The notes: a model not told the origin generated them from the sequence alone. DNA of 64,000 nt from Ricinus communis (GCF_019578655.1 NC_063256.1:10478001-10542000); one strand, 5' to 3'. Positions 25,570 to 36,254 are shown, numbered from the stretch's first letter. Made by a program: numbers and translations.

Positions 25570-27170
25570 TTTCAGGGCTTTTGGCAGGCATGTAAATTTT
25601 CATATGCAGTTTCAGGCGGTTCTATATGTACTTTTGCAGTATCTGTTAATCGTTGTTATATACTAAAATAACAGTTTAAAACTTCGTCCTGTTATTATTT
25701 GTTCTAGTTAGCAGTTGATAATAAATATTAATGTCACATCTATTAATATATTAGAATTTTGAACTTTTTTTTATCAGATTGTATTATCAAGTAATTATTT
25801 TACATATACTTTTTAATTTGATTTTTTCTCCTAATCATATTATAGATCTGAAAAAGAAAAACTCATAATTAACGTTAATTATTAAAATATGTATTAGTAA
25901 TTCTTTATTTTGGTCTTTTAAAAGGATCCTACAACCTGCAGCATTTATACAGGTAAGGATATGATTAAAAAAAAAAAAAAACTGGTGACATTGTCTGCAA
26001 CACAGGCTCTTTAATTAGTTTGATAAAAGGGTCATGTCAGGATTCTGAGTATATATAAATATGAAAATAGGAACTGAATGTTAAGAACAGGCACTTGAGG
26101 AGAGAATCTGTAACCGTTGATGTGGGCAATCTTCTTCTGACTTTTAAAACCGTCCAGCTGATCCTTTATCTTTCGCAATTGCTTGTAAAAACGGCACTGC
26201 TAAGTTAACACTAGTACATTTTCATGGATGATGAATTTGTTAATATTAATAGTAAAGGCGGCAGAACTGCTCAGAAATTGCCAAAGTAAAAATGATTGCT
26301 GCGTCAGTCTTATATATTCTTCAGTCATAGCAGTGTTGGTATTGGTAATTCAGTACATTCTTCATGATTATGACTGATTAAGATAAAACTTCTAAGAGGT
26401 TCGGATATTGGCAGTAATATTTGCTGACACGGAACATAAATGTTAAGTGAAACTATAGATGGTGTGGCTTTATGCCTTTCTTTTTCTAGCCGATAAATCA
26501 GGTAAGAGAAAAAGAAATAATAATAATATATACGGTTTGTATTTAGTTTTATTTTAATTATAAAATTTTAATTTGTTTCATTATAATCATTTAATTTTAA
26601 TTGTATTTCAATTAAATAAACTGTAAAAATTGACACATAATAAAAATAATATTAAGAGAGAAATATAATATTATAATATTTTATTTTTAAATTGATTAAA
26701 TTATAACTAAAATTAAAATTAAATAATTAAAATAAAAATATCTTTATAACCAAAATGAAATTAAATATACAAGTTAGTAACTATTTATATTATTATTCTA
26801 AATAAAATTTAGTTTCATTTCAAAAGAAAATTAGTATTGCATCTATAATTTTTCGAGAGAAAAGAAAAAAATAATTTATTAAGTGCTAAAAGTATCAACA
26901 TATCCATAAAGGAAATTCAAGAGTTTCAAAAATAAAATTGAGCGAACCAAAAATAATTAAATGTAAATTTGCAGAGGAAAAAAGAAAAAGAAAAGAGAAG
27001 AAAATGGATTTCATAATGCTAGTTTAAATAAATAAAATAAAAATTTAAAATTGTTTTAGGAGTTAAACTTTCTAATTTATCTATCATTTTCTGAAATTTT
27101 TTTAAAAGTTACATTTTTTTGTCGTTAAATTTAAAAAAAAAAATCTTAAATTTTTTTTCTTTATTTTCTC
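25570..27170. other. Intergenic DNA downstream of the ERF gene
   Basis: The first 100-200 bases should hold the ERF 3' untranslated region. The rest is AT-rich with an A15 tract near 25966-25981. No gene or RNA was recognised. Confidence 0.6.
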
Positions 27171-27174
27171 TTTT

Positions 27175-27400
27175 TTATTTCACTTTTTGAATAAAACAGA
27201 AACTTCTGTTAATCAGTGGAAACATCATTACGCAAATCCTCCCAAAAATGTGGAGACACAACCCAATAAGAGGGGCTAGCAAGAAAATTGATGCCTTAGC
27301 TAAACTATGACCAACACCGCTTGCTTGCGTCTTTGTAAAAACCAAGGGAGAATTCCTTCCCAGCTGATTCACAATTCAGAAAGTGGCCCTGGATGGATTT
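27175..27400 (-). pseudogene. LINE-type RNase H C-terminal remnant
   Basis: The minus-strand frame reads SPLVFTKTQASGVGHSLAKA, the usual 'FvkR.aN.vAH.LAka' end of the RNase H domain in plant LINE-type polyproteins and their domesticated relatives. After a frame change near the LLAP codons, another frame continues WEDLRNDVSTD and a stop, which looks like the genuine C-terminus. Thus there is one frameshift in 75 codons. Upstream sequence decays within about 50 bases of the visible match. An alternative is a single exon of a host RNase H-like gene, but no further exons were found. Confidence 0.45.
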
Positions 27401-28740
27401 TTGGCCCAAAACAGCTGAATGTGCAACTGATATTTAAGCACACTTTCAGTTCAACCTAAAGCCTTATCACACAAACTCTCTCCCTTTTCTTTTAGAGGTT
27501 ATGTGGAAGAAGAAATTAGATCACATGCAGTTACAATATTAGGAGTAGAGTACAAATTCACAGCTCGGTACACCCATAATAATGATTATTATTAAATAAT
27601 CTTGCGTGCATGTATATATATATACATATATAGAAAGAGCAATGCACTGGTTACTGAGCAATAAGTTACTGAAAAAGATTGCTAACAACCTTATAGGGTC
27701 AAAAAGGGCCAATTCATTTTTTCTGACAATGATACGTACTTGCCAAAAAATTATGTAAAACCCACTGATAAATCAGACATGATTACCATATAGTCAAAAT
27801 TTTCATTTATGGATTTTACTTGCATAGTTGTTAGTACAACGCATATATTCTGTATTCTTAGATTTCTTTTTTAAGTGAATTTAAATGCATACTTCATTCA
27901 TAGATTTTTTTCTGAAAAGGAAAAGGATTATTCATTATTTCTTTTTCTTTTTTCCATTCTAAGTATAGCTGTTATTGTAACTCGATTTGTTCAAGCACAC
28001 TAATCCGAAGCTAATTCCTTCATTTTTTTCTTATTGTTCCTACAAAATCGTTAATGTGTATATCAAAAGTAATATCTTGTCTACTTATTATTTTGATTCC
28101 CGTTTGGACTTTGTCGGAACTTGGTTTTACAAGACAGGATATTTCTCTCACAACCATTTCATCAGTTTCCATTAAAACAAAATTGGTTAAATTTATAAAA
28201 CTTTTAGGTATACTTCAGCTACCATATCATTCATCGACACTTTCAATACAGATGAGTCGCTGCTACAATGTGTATATAAAAAGTTTATCTAAGATAACTT
28301 TATAAAAATATATCTCATTCTACAATGTGTATATTTCATTGATTTAACATTTAATTTAGAGAAATTTTAAGATAACTTTATAAAAATATAGAGTAAAATT
28401 GACTTTGTTAATAGCTATCATTAAATGATGAGGTGCAATAATATAATAACTTTATAAATTTTATGTGACTTGTAATTTTAAAATGATGGATTTGTAAAAT
28501 CCATATGTAACCTAGAATTATCAAACTCAACACAAGTCGGAAAGAAGGGGAAACAATTTATCACCACCCGGCCCTCACTTGCAGCGATCGGTCTCAGATT
28601 ACATATATGTCTAAGGACTTTGTTTTGCCAAGTTTCACATACAGGTTTGGTCATTTTCATTCTTCTTCATATCTATTTCTCCATCAAGATCATAAATTTT
28701 CTCATTAAGTTTGTCAGCTGGAGATAGCATGATGCCAATT
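27401..28740. other. Intergenic DNA, no gene seen
   Basis: The stretch is AT-rich with short ORFs on the plus strand at 27987-28305 and on the minus strand at 28478-28660, none with a recognisable domain. The last 100-200 bases before 28741 should include the 3' untranslated region of the minus-strand gene that ends there. Confidence 0.55.
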
Positions 28741-29217
28741 TTAACCAGTGCTGGCACTCCCACTAATAGCAGCACCACCACCGCCACCAATTAATCTCTC
28801 ATTATCAATGCTGCCCTTGTTACTTTTCCCTTCTCCTCTATCTTTCTTCTTGCCCCAAAGCGGGCCAAACCCAGAATAATAGTAAAATTCCTGCCAATTT
28901 GAATTCAAGGACCTGGTTCGTTTGGCTGCCCTTAGTCTGACTCTTCTACGCGCCCCGCAATTCACCTTTTCAGTTTTCTTGATTGGGGAATCTGTAAGGC
29001 CAAGATCACAATGAGAATCAGCAGTGCTGCTGCTGCAAGATTTGACATAGGCAAAATGATGGCCACACATGGAGTCGGCTGGTTCATTCTCGTTCTTGCA
29101 ATGCCAAGTGTCCTTGTCATCGATATCACTACTCTCGCTTCTGTTTAATTTGAATTCGCTCTCTAGTTTCGCTTCTTGATTATCCATGACCGTTTCTCTG
29201 TTTTCCACCATCACATG

Positions 29218-29257
<40 letters not shown>

Positions 29258-29362
29258 TTTGTATCATATCCAGTTATCCACCATTGATAAATTTTATAGG
29301 CTATCTTATATGATCGGCAACTATTACAAAAACCCTAATACTCAATAAAAGAACACGCAAAA

Positions 29363-29406
<44 letters not shown>

Positions 29407-29964
29407 GCTGGAATTGCTAGAATGATTTTAATTAATTACCTATCATCAGCAGCAGCAGGAACAGAGTCATAGAGGGTCCCATTTCCATCGAAGCTATTTT
29501 GTCTCTCGAACTAATATACAAAGCATAAAAATATCAAACCAAAGAAGGAGAAGATATATTATAATAAATACTACTAGAGAGAAATAGTACCAATTTACCT
29601 AATTGGGTATTAGGTGAGACCAAACCTTAAAACTTACAAAATTTAGGTTTTCACAAGAATCCTAACGTGGCATATATTGGGAAAACCCTAGAAGCGGAGA
29701 GATAGAGATCAAGAAAACGGAAAAAAAAAAAAAAAACAAAGCAAGAAGAGGGATAAGTGGATATAAAAGCGAAACGGGTTTTGGTGGATCTGTTTAAATT
29801 AAAGAAAAAAAGAGAGAAATTACCTGACGAACAGATTCTTGAGTGAAGGGAATCGCATCCCATGGTGACTGATTAAGCTGGCAAAAGTGGGGCTGCAGCT
29901 GCTCTGCATTATCAACTCCCAAACCTAACCCGTGACACAACTTTCTGTTCTTGCGAATCCTCAT
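28741..29964 (-). CDS. Small plant protein of unknown function, three exons, about 222 residues
   Basis: I built this model by hand. Exon 1 is 29964-29824 (47 codons; starts MRIRKNRKLC, includes LNQSPWDAIPF, ends at CAG before a GT donor). Exon 2 is 29510-29440 (after a TTAG acceptor; FERQNSFDGNGTLYDSVPA; donor GTAATT). Exon 3 is 29197-28741 (after an ACAG acceptor; phase-2 junction restores an Arg codon; stop TAA at 28741-28743). All junctions have GT/AG and the frame stays open, which would be unlikely by chance. Exon 3 carries a basic block (ARRRVRLRAAKRTR) and WQEFYYYSGFGPLWGKKKDR, a tyrosine/glycine motif I associate with an uncharacterised plant family, then a Gly-rich tail. No signal peptide or membrane segment is seen; the basic blocks suggest a nuclear location. 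Function is unknown. The ATG at 29214 in exon 3 is not the preferred start because the spliced frame reaches back to MRIRK. Confidence 0.72.
29219..29249. repeat. (AT)n microsatellite in intron 2, near the acceptor
   Basis: A TA tract of about 15 units lies about 20 bases from the predicted exon 3 splice acceptor of the minus-strand small-protein gene. Confidence 0.93.
29369..29404. repeat. (AT)n microsatellite in intron 2, near the donor
   Basis: A second TA tract of about 18 units lies in the same 242-base intron (29198-29439), about 35 bases from the predicted donor. Confidence 0.93.
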
Positions 29965-30350
29965 ATGTGACTGAAACCACTGATTTTATTGGTGAAACCA
30001 CTGATCATTCATAGCTCTGTCTCTGGTTTTTCCTGGTGCAGATTTCTCTCTCTTTTTTTTTTTTCTTTGAAGGGGTTAAACTCGATAAGTTGATTCAGTA
30101 CTGTTGTTGTTTGCTTAGTGCAAGTGTGTGGGTTTTTCGACCCTTCAAATGGCTTGCTTTTATTGACGGTTTTGGCCCTAGGGTTGGTCAGACTCATCAA
30201 TTACAGGTGTTTTTGATGGATATTACACGGCAGATAAGTTGTTTAAAATTAATTTTTTTATTTCTAATTGGTAAAATCCATTGCACAGTGCTCTGTCCTA
30301 TTGCCGCCTACCATATAAACATACACTGCACCATTTTCACTTAAAAGGAA
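29965..30350 (-). promoter_or_regulatory. 5' leader and promoter of the small-protein gene
   Basis: This is the stretch upstream of the MRIRK start on the minus strand. It contains a purine tract (sense GA-rich, about 30043-30068) and a TATA-like word in minus orientation at about 30310-30317. The plus-strand ORF at 30036-30344 overlaps this region and shows no recognisable domain. Confidence 0.4.
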
Positions 30351-30474
30351 GTTTTTGCCTCCGCTATATTCGTCTTTATCCGTATCCGTCACCCCCCATC
30401 GATATCTTAATACATATTTATTAATTTCATATAATATAATATATATATCAATTATTTAATACTAAAATTTAAAA

Positions 30475-30510
<36 letters not shown>

Positions 30511-30639
30511 ATTTTTATTAATTATAATATATATATCAATTATAAATAAAAATGTCATTTATACTTATATATTAAGATATTAAGATTTCAATTCTTAAAA
30601 AAATAAAATCAAGTTTTAAATTATTCTCAAGAAGAATTT

Positions 30640-30840
30640 AATTGGTATTTTATTCATAATTTTTTAGAAAATATTAAATTAATATTCAATAAAAATATCT
30701 ATATGAGCTTATCACTTTTATATTAAATAATAAAAAATAAATAATTTATTAATTTTATATATAAATAAAAATATTTAAAAATATATAATTTTTTATATAA
30801 TATATAAAAATTAGTTTATTTATTATTATTATTATTATTT
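30640..30840. repeat. AT-rich locus repeat F, copy 1
   Basis: It shares an ordered series with 31210-31435 and 31465-31650: ATTAATATTCAAT-like start, a TTATCACTTTTATATTAA-like block, TATATATAAATAAAAATATT, then AAAAATTAGTTTA followed by an ATT triplet run. The three copies are direct repeats just left of the viral insertion. Confidence 0.75.
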
Positions 30841-30899
30841 TTAAATTTATTAATTAATAATTAAATTAAATTATTTAATTCAATTTTTAATTTCTTCCA

Positions 30900-31110
30900 A
30901 ATTTAGTTTAAAAGATTGTCATTCTGATCAGTCAATTGACTTATACATTAATGGGTATATTAAGAGCAATCATTAAAATAAATTTGACATAAGAGATTAC
31001 TATGAAATACTGATATTTCTCATAAGTCAAAATATCTGTATCAGACACTTTTTCTAAAACAGTTAGTTTTCAAAATATATCAGATATGTACTTGACACGT
31101 GTTTATACAT
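30900..31110. repeat. Locus repeat B, copy 1
   Basis: It matches 31655-31858 in the same orientation: TCAGTCAATTGACTT, GAGATTACTATGAAA, ACTGATATTTCTCA and AAAACAGTT occur in the same order and spacing. It is non-coding. Confidence 0.8.
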
Positions 31111-31209
31111 TTCATAATCTTTTTATTATTTTGATTTTTAGCAACATGGCTACCACTTGGCTACAATACCGCCTGGCTAAAAAAAGGACATGCGCGAATA
31201 AAAGTTGGT

Positions 31210-31403
31210 AATTTATTCATAATTTTTTTAAAAACATCAAATTAAAATTCAATCAAATATCTAAGTGAGTTTATCACTTTTATATTAAATAATAAATAAA
31301 TAAATAATTTATCAATTTTATATATAAATAAAAATATTCAAAAATAGATACTTTTTTATATAATATATAAAAATTAGTTTACTTATTATTATTATTATTA
31401 TTA

Positions 31404-31434
<31 letters not shown>

Positions 31435-31435
31435 G
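31210..31435. repeat. AT-rich locus repeat F, copy 2, ending in an (ATT)n microsatellite
   Basis: It repeats the 30640-30840 block order and ends in an interrupted ATT run at about 31386-31434. Confidence 0.75.
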
Positions 31436-31464
31436 TAACTGACCAACTGCTCAACTTTAAACAA

Positions 31465-31621
31465 TTTTTTGAAAAATATCAAATTAATATTCAATTAAAA
31501 TTTTTATTTATGTTTATCGCTTTTATATTAAGTAAAAGAATAGATAATTTATAAATTTTATATATAAATAAAAATATTCAAAAATAGATAATTTTTATAT
31601 AATACATAAAAATTAGTTTAC

Positions 31622-31650
<29 letters not shown>
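31465..31650. repeat. AT-rich locus repeat F, copy 3, ending in an (ATT)n microsatellite
   Basis: This is a third direct copy of the F blocks, ending in an ATT run at about 31625-31650, directly followed by repeat B copy 2. Confidence 0.75.
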
Positions 31651-31652
<2 letters not shown>

Positions 31653-31654
31653 AA

Positions 31655-31858
31655 CTGTTTAACTTTAAAAGATTATCATTCTTATCAGTCAATTGACTTG
31701 CACATTAATAGGTGTATATTAAGAGTAATCATTAAATAAATATGACATGGGAGATTACTATGAAACACTGATATTTCTCAGAAGTAAAAGTATCTGTATC
31801 ACTTTTTTTTAAAACAGTTCGTTTCTAAAACATATTAGAAATGTATTTGATATGTGTA
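31655..31858. repeat. Locus repeat B, copy 2, abutting the viral insertion
   Basis: It matches repeat B copy 1 until about 31858, where similarity stops and the minus-strand viral reverse-transcriptase fragment begins. This fixes the left edge of the viral block to within a few bases. Confidence 0.75.
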
Positions 31859-32668
31859 AGCATGGAATTTCAGAAACTTGCTTTTTAATGCTTTGGACAA
31901 TCTTTGTATGCTCATCAGTCCATGCAGGGAGATTTTTCTTTAATCTATCATGGAAGGGCTTTGCTAAACAGTTCAAATTTGGATAAAAATCCATAACATA
32001 ATTCAAACTGCCAAGGAACCTTTGCAATTGAGTTTTTTCCAAAATTTTGTTTGGAGATTTTGAAGTAAAGGCTAGAGACCTTTCAATTGGGGTGATAGTT
32101 CACCGGGAGATGTAGTGGCCAAGAAATCTAATTTTTGTTTGGAATAAAGATATCTTGGACTTTGAAACTACTAGATCATTTTTCTTAACAACATAGAAAA
32201 ATGTCTCCAAATGTTTGAAATGTTGCTCTCGAGAATTTGAAAATATCAACACATCATCGATATAGACAATGCAAAACTTTAAATAAGGATTAAAAATGTC
32301 ATTCATAATTTTTTGAAATTCAGAAGGAGCATTTTTTAATCCGAAGGGCATTACATTCCATTCGTACTGGTCAAATGGGACTGTAAATGCAGTTTTGTAC
32401 CGATCTTTAGGATGGATATGGATTTGCCAAAATCCTGACTTCATATCAAATTTTGAAAAAATAAAAGTAGAATGAAGCTTTTGAAGAAGATCTTTTTTGT
32501 TTGGAATGGGGTATCTAATCCACTTTAGGGCTTTATTCAAAGGTTTGTAGTTAATCACCAACCTAGGTGTTCCTCTTTCTATCTCACTATTTTTGTTGAC
32601 ATAGAAGGCTGCACACGACTAGGGGGATCTAGATTTGGTAATCAAACCCTTTTGCTCTAAAATCATAT
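31859..32668 (-). pseudogene. Endogenous caulimovirid fragment: reverse transcriptase and start of RNase H
   Basis: Minus-strand frames encode the reverse transcriptase of a plant pararetrovirus. Visible parts are the KFDMKSGFWQI block, the PFGLKNAPSEFQ block and the YIDD catalytic motif, then FLGSLNY at the connection to RNase H. By family this enzyme copies the viral RNA pregenome. The fragment is broken by at least two in-frame stops (32619-32621 and 32100-32102), and it is truncated where repeat B begins. It is assigned to Caulimoviridae, of petuvirus/florendovirus type, because of the adjacent movement-protein-like part; a Ty3/gypsy element is the alternative for this fragment alone. It is a relic with no coding potential for a working enzyme. 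Confidence 0.8.
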
Positions 32669-32670
32669 CT

Positions 32671-32683
32671 TGGTATCAGAGCC
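32671..32683 (+). promoter_or_regulatory. tRNA-Met primer-binding site of the endogenous pararetrovirus
   Basis: TGGTATCAGAGCC is complementary to the 3' end of plant initiator tRNA-Met and by convention marks position 1 of caulimovirid genomes. It sits at the junction of the minus-strand RT fragment and the plus-strand leader. Confidence 0.75.
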
Positions 32684-32802
32684 AACAGGGTTCCAGGAAG
32701 AAACATCATCTGCATAAAAGAGATTTTAAAATCATTTTAATCTGCTTCATATCACCGATAAACAAACTTATTCATTTATGCACAGTAAGTCTCGTCTGGT
32801 GT

Positions 32803-32838
32803 AAGGGCAGCAAATCTGGTAAGGGCAGCAAATCTGGT
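32803..32838 (+). repeat. 18-bp perfect tandem duplication in the viral leader
   Basis: The unit AAGGGCAGCAAATCTGGT occurs twice in immediate succession between the primer site and the first viral ATG. Confidence 0.95.
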
Positions 32839-34660
32839 GGCTTGGTTCATATTTGTTTAGAAAGTTATCTTGATTTATTTTAAAATGAATTTAGAACGTT
32901 TTTTCTGTAGATCTTCTTCTTTCTCAAACTCTTCTACCTCTGAGTCGTCAAGATCAAAAGGTTTAGTAAATAGTGAGGAAATCACTATTGAAGATTTTTC
33001 AAAGCATATTGATGATTAGGAAATACCCAAGGTTCAAAAGAAGCAAATCTATGAGTTTTCAAAGTTAAATCTCTTCAAAACTGATTTTACTATCAAAACT
33101 GAAGAAAGAGATATTCAAATTTCAAAGCCTTTTAAAGAAATTTATCTTTTGAATCCAAAGACCCTCCAGAAGCATAAAGAAAAAGACTATAAGTACATTC
33201 ATATAGGCCTTGTCCAGGTAGGAATAAAGCCCCTTACCAAAACAGGTTTAGATACTTCCATCTTAGCAGTCCTTAGAGATGCTAGGTTTACAAATTTCTA
33301 TGATTCTTTATTAGGTATTGTTGAGTCAAGCCTTAATAAAGGATCAATTTCTTTCAATTGTTTTCCAAACATTACAATATCTTTAAATAATAAAAATGTT
33401 TTAAAGAGCATTGTTCTTCAAATAAAGACACAAAATTACAAAATGCTTGAAGGATCTATTCCGATAGCATTAATTTTCAAAATACATTACAAGGCCATAA
33501 TTTCTGCTTTTGGTTCGAAATACAAGCTCCACTCACCAAAAGGAGAAACCTTATTCCTCTAAACAGATCTTTCCAAATCCAATGCAACTATTTCAAAAAC
33601 TATTCAATGGAAGGATATCACTCTTCCAGAAGAATGGATCCTTGAAGGTGCAGCTCAACCTGAATCACCAAAGCAAACAGAGCCAAATACAAACCTCAGA
33701 AACATAACCCAGTTTCCAGATGGGAAAGTAAAGCTTACATTCAACAGGAAATCAACCTCTTCTAGATATTCTAATGATGACTCTTCAACCTCGACCATAG
33801 ATATTGGAAGGGTGTCAAAAATACCTTCTGTTATTTATGCCCCTTACAAAGAACCAACCCCATCACAAATAAAACCAAGATTTTCAACATCTGATATACC
33901 AAGCTCAAGCACCATATTACAAAATGTTGATTACCAAAGCAATATCCCTAGACCCGTTTACAATGAACCAAAGAAAGATAATGATATAGAGACCGTTTCT
34001 ACCCCCTCTTCACCATCACCATCTGCAATAACTCAAAATCTAGAAGCAGAAATCAACATGATTTCAAAAGATTTTCAAATCAATAAAAAGCTTTTACATG
34101 AAGATTTCTATTCAAAGAAAAACCATTCTAAAAAATTTTAGTTTTTTAAACATTTTTTACAAGAAAAGGACAGTATCCAAGAAAGATACTACCAATTTTG
34201 CATACAAAACAAGATCCAAATTAAATTTTTTGATTGGTTTCAGATTTATTGCAAAGAAAATAGTATTCTTTATCCTTTCAAAGAAAAACTTATTAGTCCT
34301 GTTACTGTAAGGAACAAGACTCTAGAGTGGAAGGTCGGAGAAAACCAAACCATCCAGTCTGAACATTCTTCCCTTAGGAAAATAACCATTCCTTATGGAG
34401 AGAACGAAATAGAAGCCACACCTTACAAATTAGTAAGAGAAGACCTTGAGAAAAATGTCAAGAATATTGTTCCGCAGAACAATTTCTCGAATACCTATCT
34501 TAACACAATGGGAAAGCAGCTTGTTAGGATAGAAAGCCAAATTCAAAAATCTCCTACAGTCTTCACCTCTCCAATTCCCAACACTGGTCATCCAAAAGAG
34601 ATAAGTCAAACAGAAAAGCTAAAAAATCCAGTCTTCAAACCCTACCAAATCTCAAAGCCT

Positions 34661-36254
34661 AGTCAAGACCTTTGCCTCAAGAATCTTTGCTGCTGCATTA
34701 AATTGTCTCTCACTTGAGGAGTATAAACCATGCGGTCTCTGCCGAGAATGTGTTCAATTCTTTTGTGGAAGGAGCAGGGATGTTAAAGAAGTGGACTCAA
34801 TGAGAATTAATCGAGTGGAAAGGATTAGAGCCCTCATTAAGAATGCAGCAATTCCTCCAGTTTCCTCGCGGTTCAAGGTTTTCATTGTTGACGAATGCCA
34901 CTTGTTGCAGGGAGAGACATGGGCAACTATTCTGAACAGTCTAGAGAATCTATCACAACACGTGGTCTTTGTTACAGTCACACCCCATTTGGATAAGCTG
35001 CCAAGAAGTGTTGTAACTCATTCTCAAAAATATCATTTTCCAAAGATAAAAGATGCTGATATAGCAGTCAAATTGAAGAATATTTGCATTGAAGAGGGTA
35101 TTGACTTTGATCAAGTTGCTTTAGACTTCATTGCTGCTAAATCGAATGGTTCACTTCGGGATGCAGAAATGATGCTTGATCAAATGAGTTTGCTTGGCAA
35201 AAGAATCACAATGTCCTTGGCCTATGAGCTTGTTAGAGTTGTTTCTGATGATGAATTGCTTGATTTGCTGGATTTGGCATTATCATCTGACACTTCAAAT
35301 ACAGTTATAAGGGCCAGGGAGTTGATGAGGTCCCGGATTGATCCTATTCAAATAGTATCATAACTGGCGAATATTATAATGGATATGCTTGCTGGTAAAT
35401 GCCAAGAAGACAGTTCTGAAGTTCGAAGAAAGTTTTCAAGCAGGCATGTAACTGAGGCAGATATGCAGAGGCTGAGTCATGCACTGAAAGTACTTTCTGA
35501 AACTGAGAAGCAACTGAGAATGTCCAAAAGTTAAAGCACATGGCTTACTGTAGCTCTTCTACAATTGAGCTCTCTTGAAGCTCCTTTCTTGAATGTGAAT
35601 GATCCAAATCCTTCTATAAGAAATGCACAAGACATAGATGGTGATTTTTGCAGTACATCATCCACATGGGAGAGCTTGAAGCTTCTTCTTCCTTGTTCAT
35701 GTGAAGATGGAAAGTTGCATAAGCTAGGGATGCAGGGGGATTGTAAAGCAACGTTGGAATCCATATGGAAGAATGCTACAGAATTGTGCCAATCAAACTC
35801 ACTCAGGAATTTTCTAGGGAAACAAGGGAAATTGTCTTCTCTTTGTGTAAATCAAGATCTGGTTGTAGTTGAATTGGGATTCCACCGTCCTGACTATGTA
35901 TCGAAGGCTGAGAAGTCATGGAAGACAATAGTTAGTGCGCTGCAGTCTATTTTGGGTCGAAATGTGGAAATCCGTATTAATCTTGTACTTTGTGATTCTG
36001 CATTGAAGTGTAAGAAACTGAGGAAGCTACCTTTTAGTTTGTTTAGTTATTCTCGCAGAGTGCTACGGAAGTCACAGTTACCTACTGAATGCGGAAGTGA
36101 CTCTGATTATTCCGGTCATATGTCTGAAAAGGCTATAAAATGGGATAGAGTTATTTTAACGTGTTCTTCTGATTGTAGATCCCAAATGCCGCATTACATC
36201 TTTCCCAGAGTGGATGTGGTGAAGGCTCTGATACCAAGATATGAAAAGATTTAA
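34661..36254 (+). pseudogene. STICHEL-like (DNA polymerase III gamma/tau-like AAA ATPase) gene fragment
   Basis: One plus-strand frame reads from about 34660 to 36254 without frameshift. It begins RIFAAALNCLSLEEY, just after the position of the P-loop, has CGLCRECVQFF (zinc-binding-like cysteines), VFIVDECHLLQGETW (Walker B/DExx), NGSLRDAEMMLDQ (sensor region) and the plant-specific C-terminal part. By family, STICHEL proteins control trichome branching and resemble the bacterial clamp-loader gamma/tau subunit. Two nonsense codons (TAA at 35361-35363 and 35532-35534) break the frame, and the N-terminal half including the P-loop is missing. About 530 codons without introns suggests a retrocopy or one large exon. 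The left edge coincides with the end of the viral frame. No poly-A tract follows 36254. It is probably not functional. Confidence 0.82.

Larger units (their letters stand above)
32671..34660 (+). pseudogene. Endogenous caulimovirid fragment: leader, movement protein and coat-region
   Basis: After a leader of about 210 bases, an ATG at 32885 opens one long frame that can be followed to about 34660. Its first part holds a 30K-superfamily movement protein (the IHIGLVQV block, LRDARF, then FNCFPN). In the family this protein enlarges plasmodesmata for cell-to-cell spread, and its presence separates caulimovirids from Ty3/gypsy elements. The following region is rich in Ser, Pro, Lys and Asn and corresponds by position to the coat-protein part of the polyprotein. 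The frame is interrupted by three stops (near 33020, at 33560-33562 and at 34139-34141). No protease or RT follows; the frame ends at the junction with the STICHEL-like fragment. It is a non-functional relic. Confidence 0.78.

Noticed and set aside
32100..32561. Interpretation of the minus-strand RT as a Ty3/gypsy element
   Set aside because: The adjacent 30K-type movement-protein frame and the primer-site arrangement fit a caulimovirid better. The gypsy alternative is kept only as a minor possibility for the isolated RT arm.
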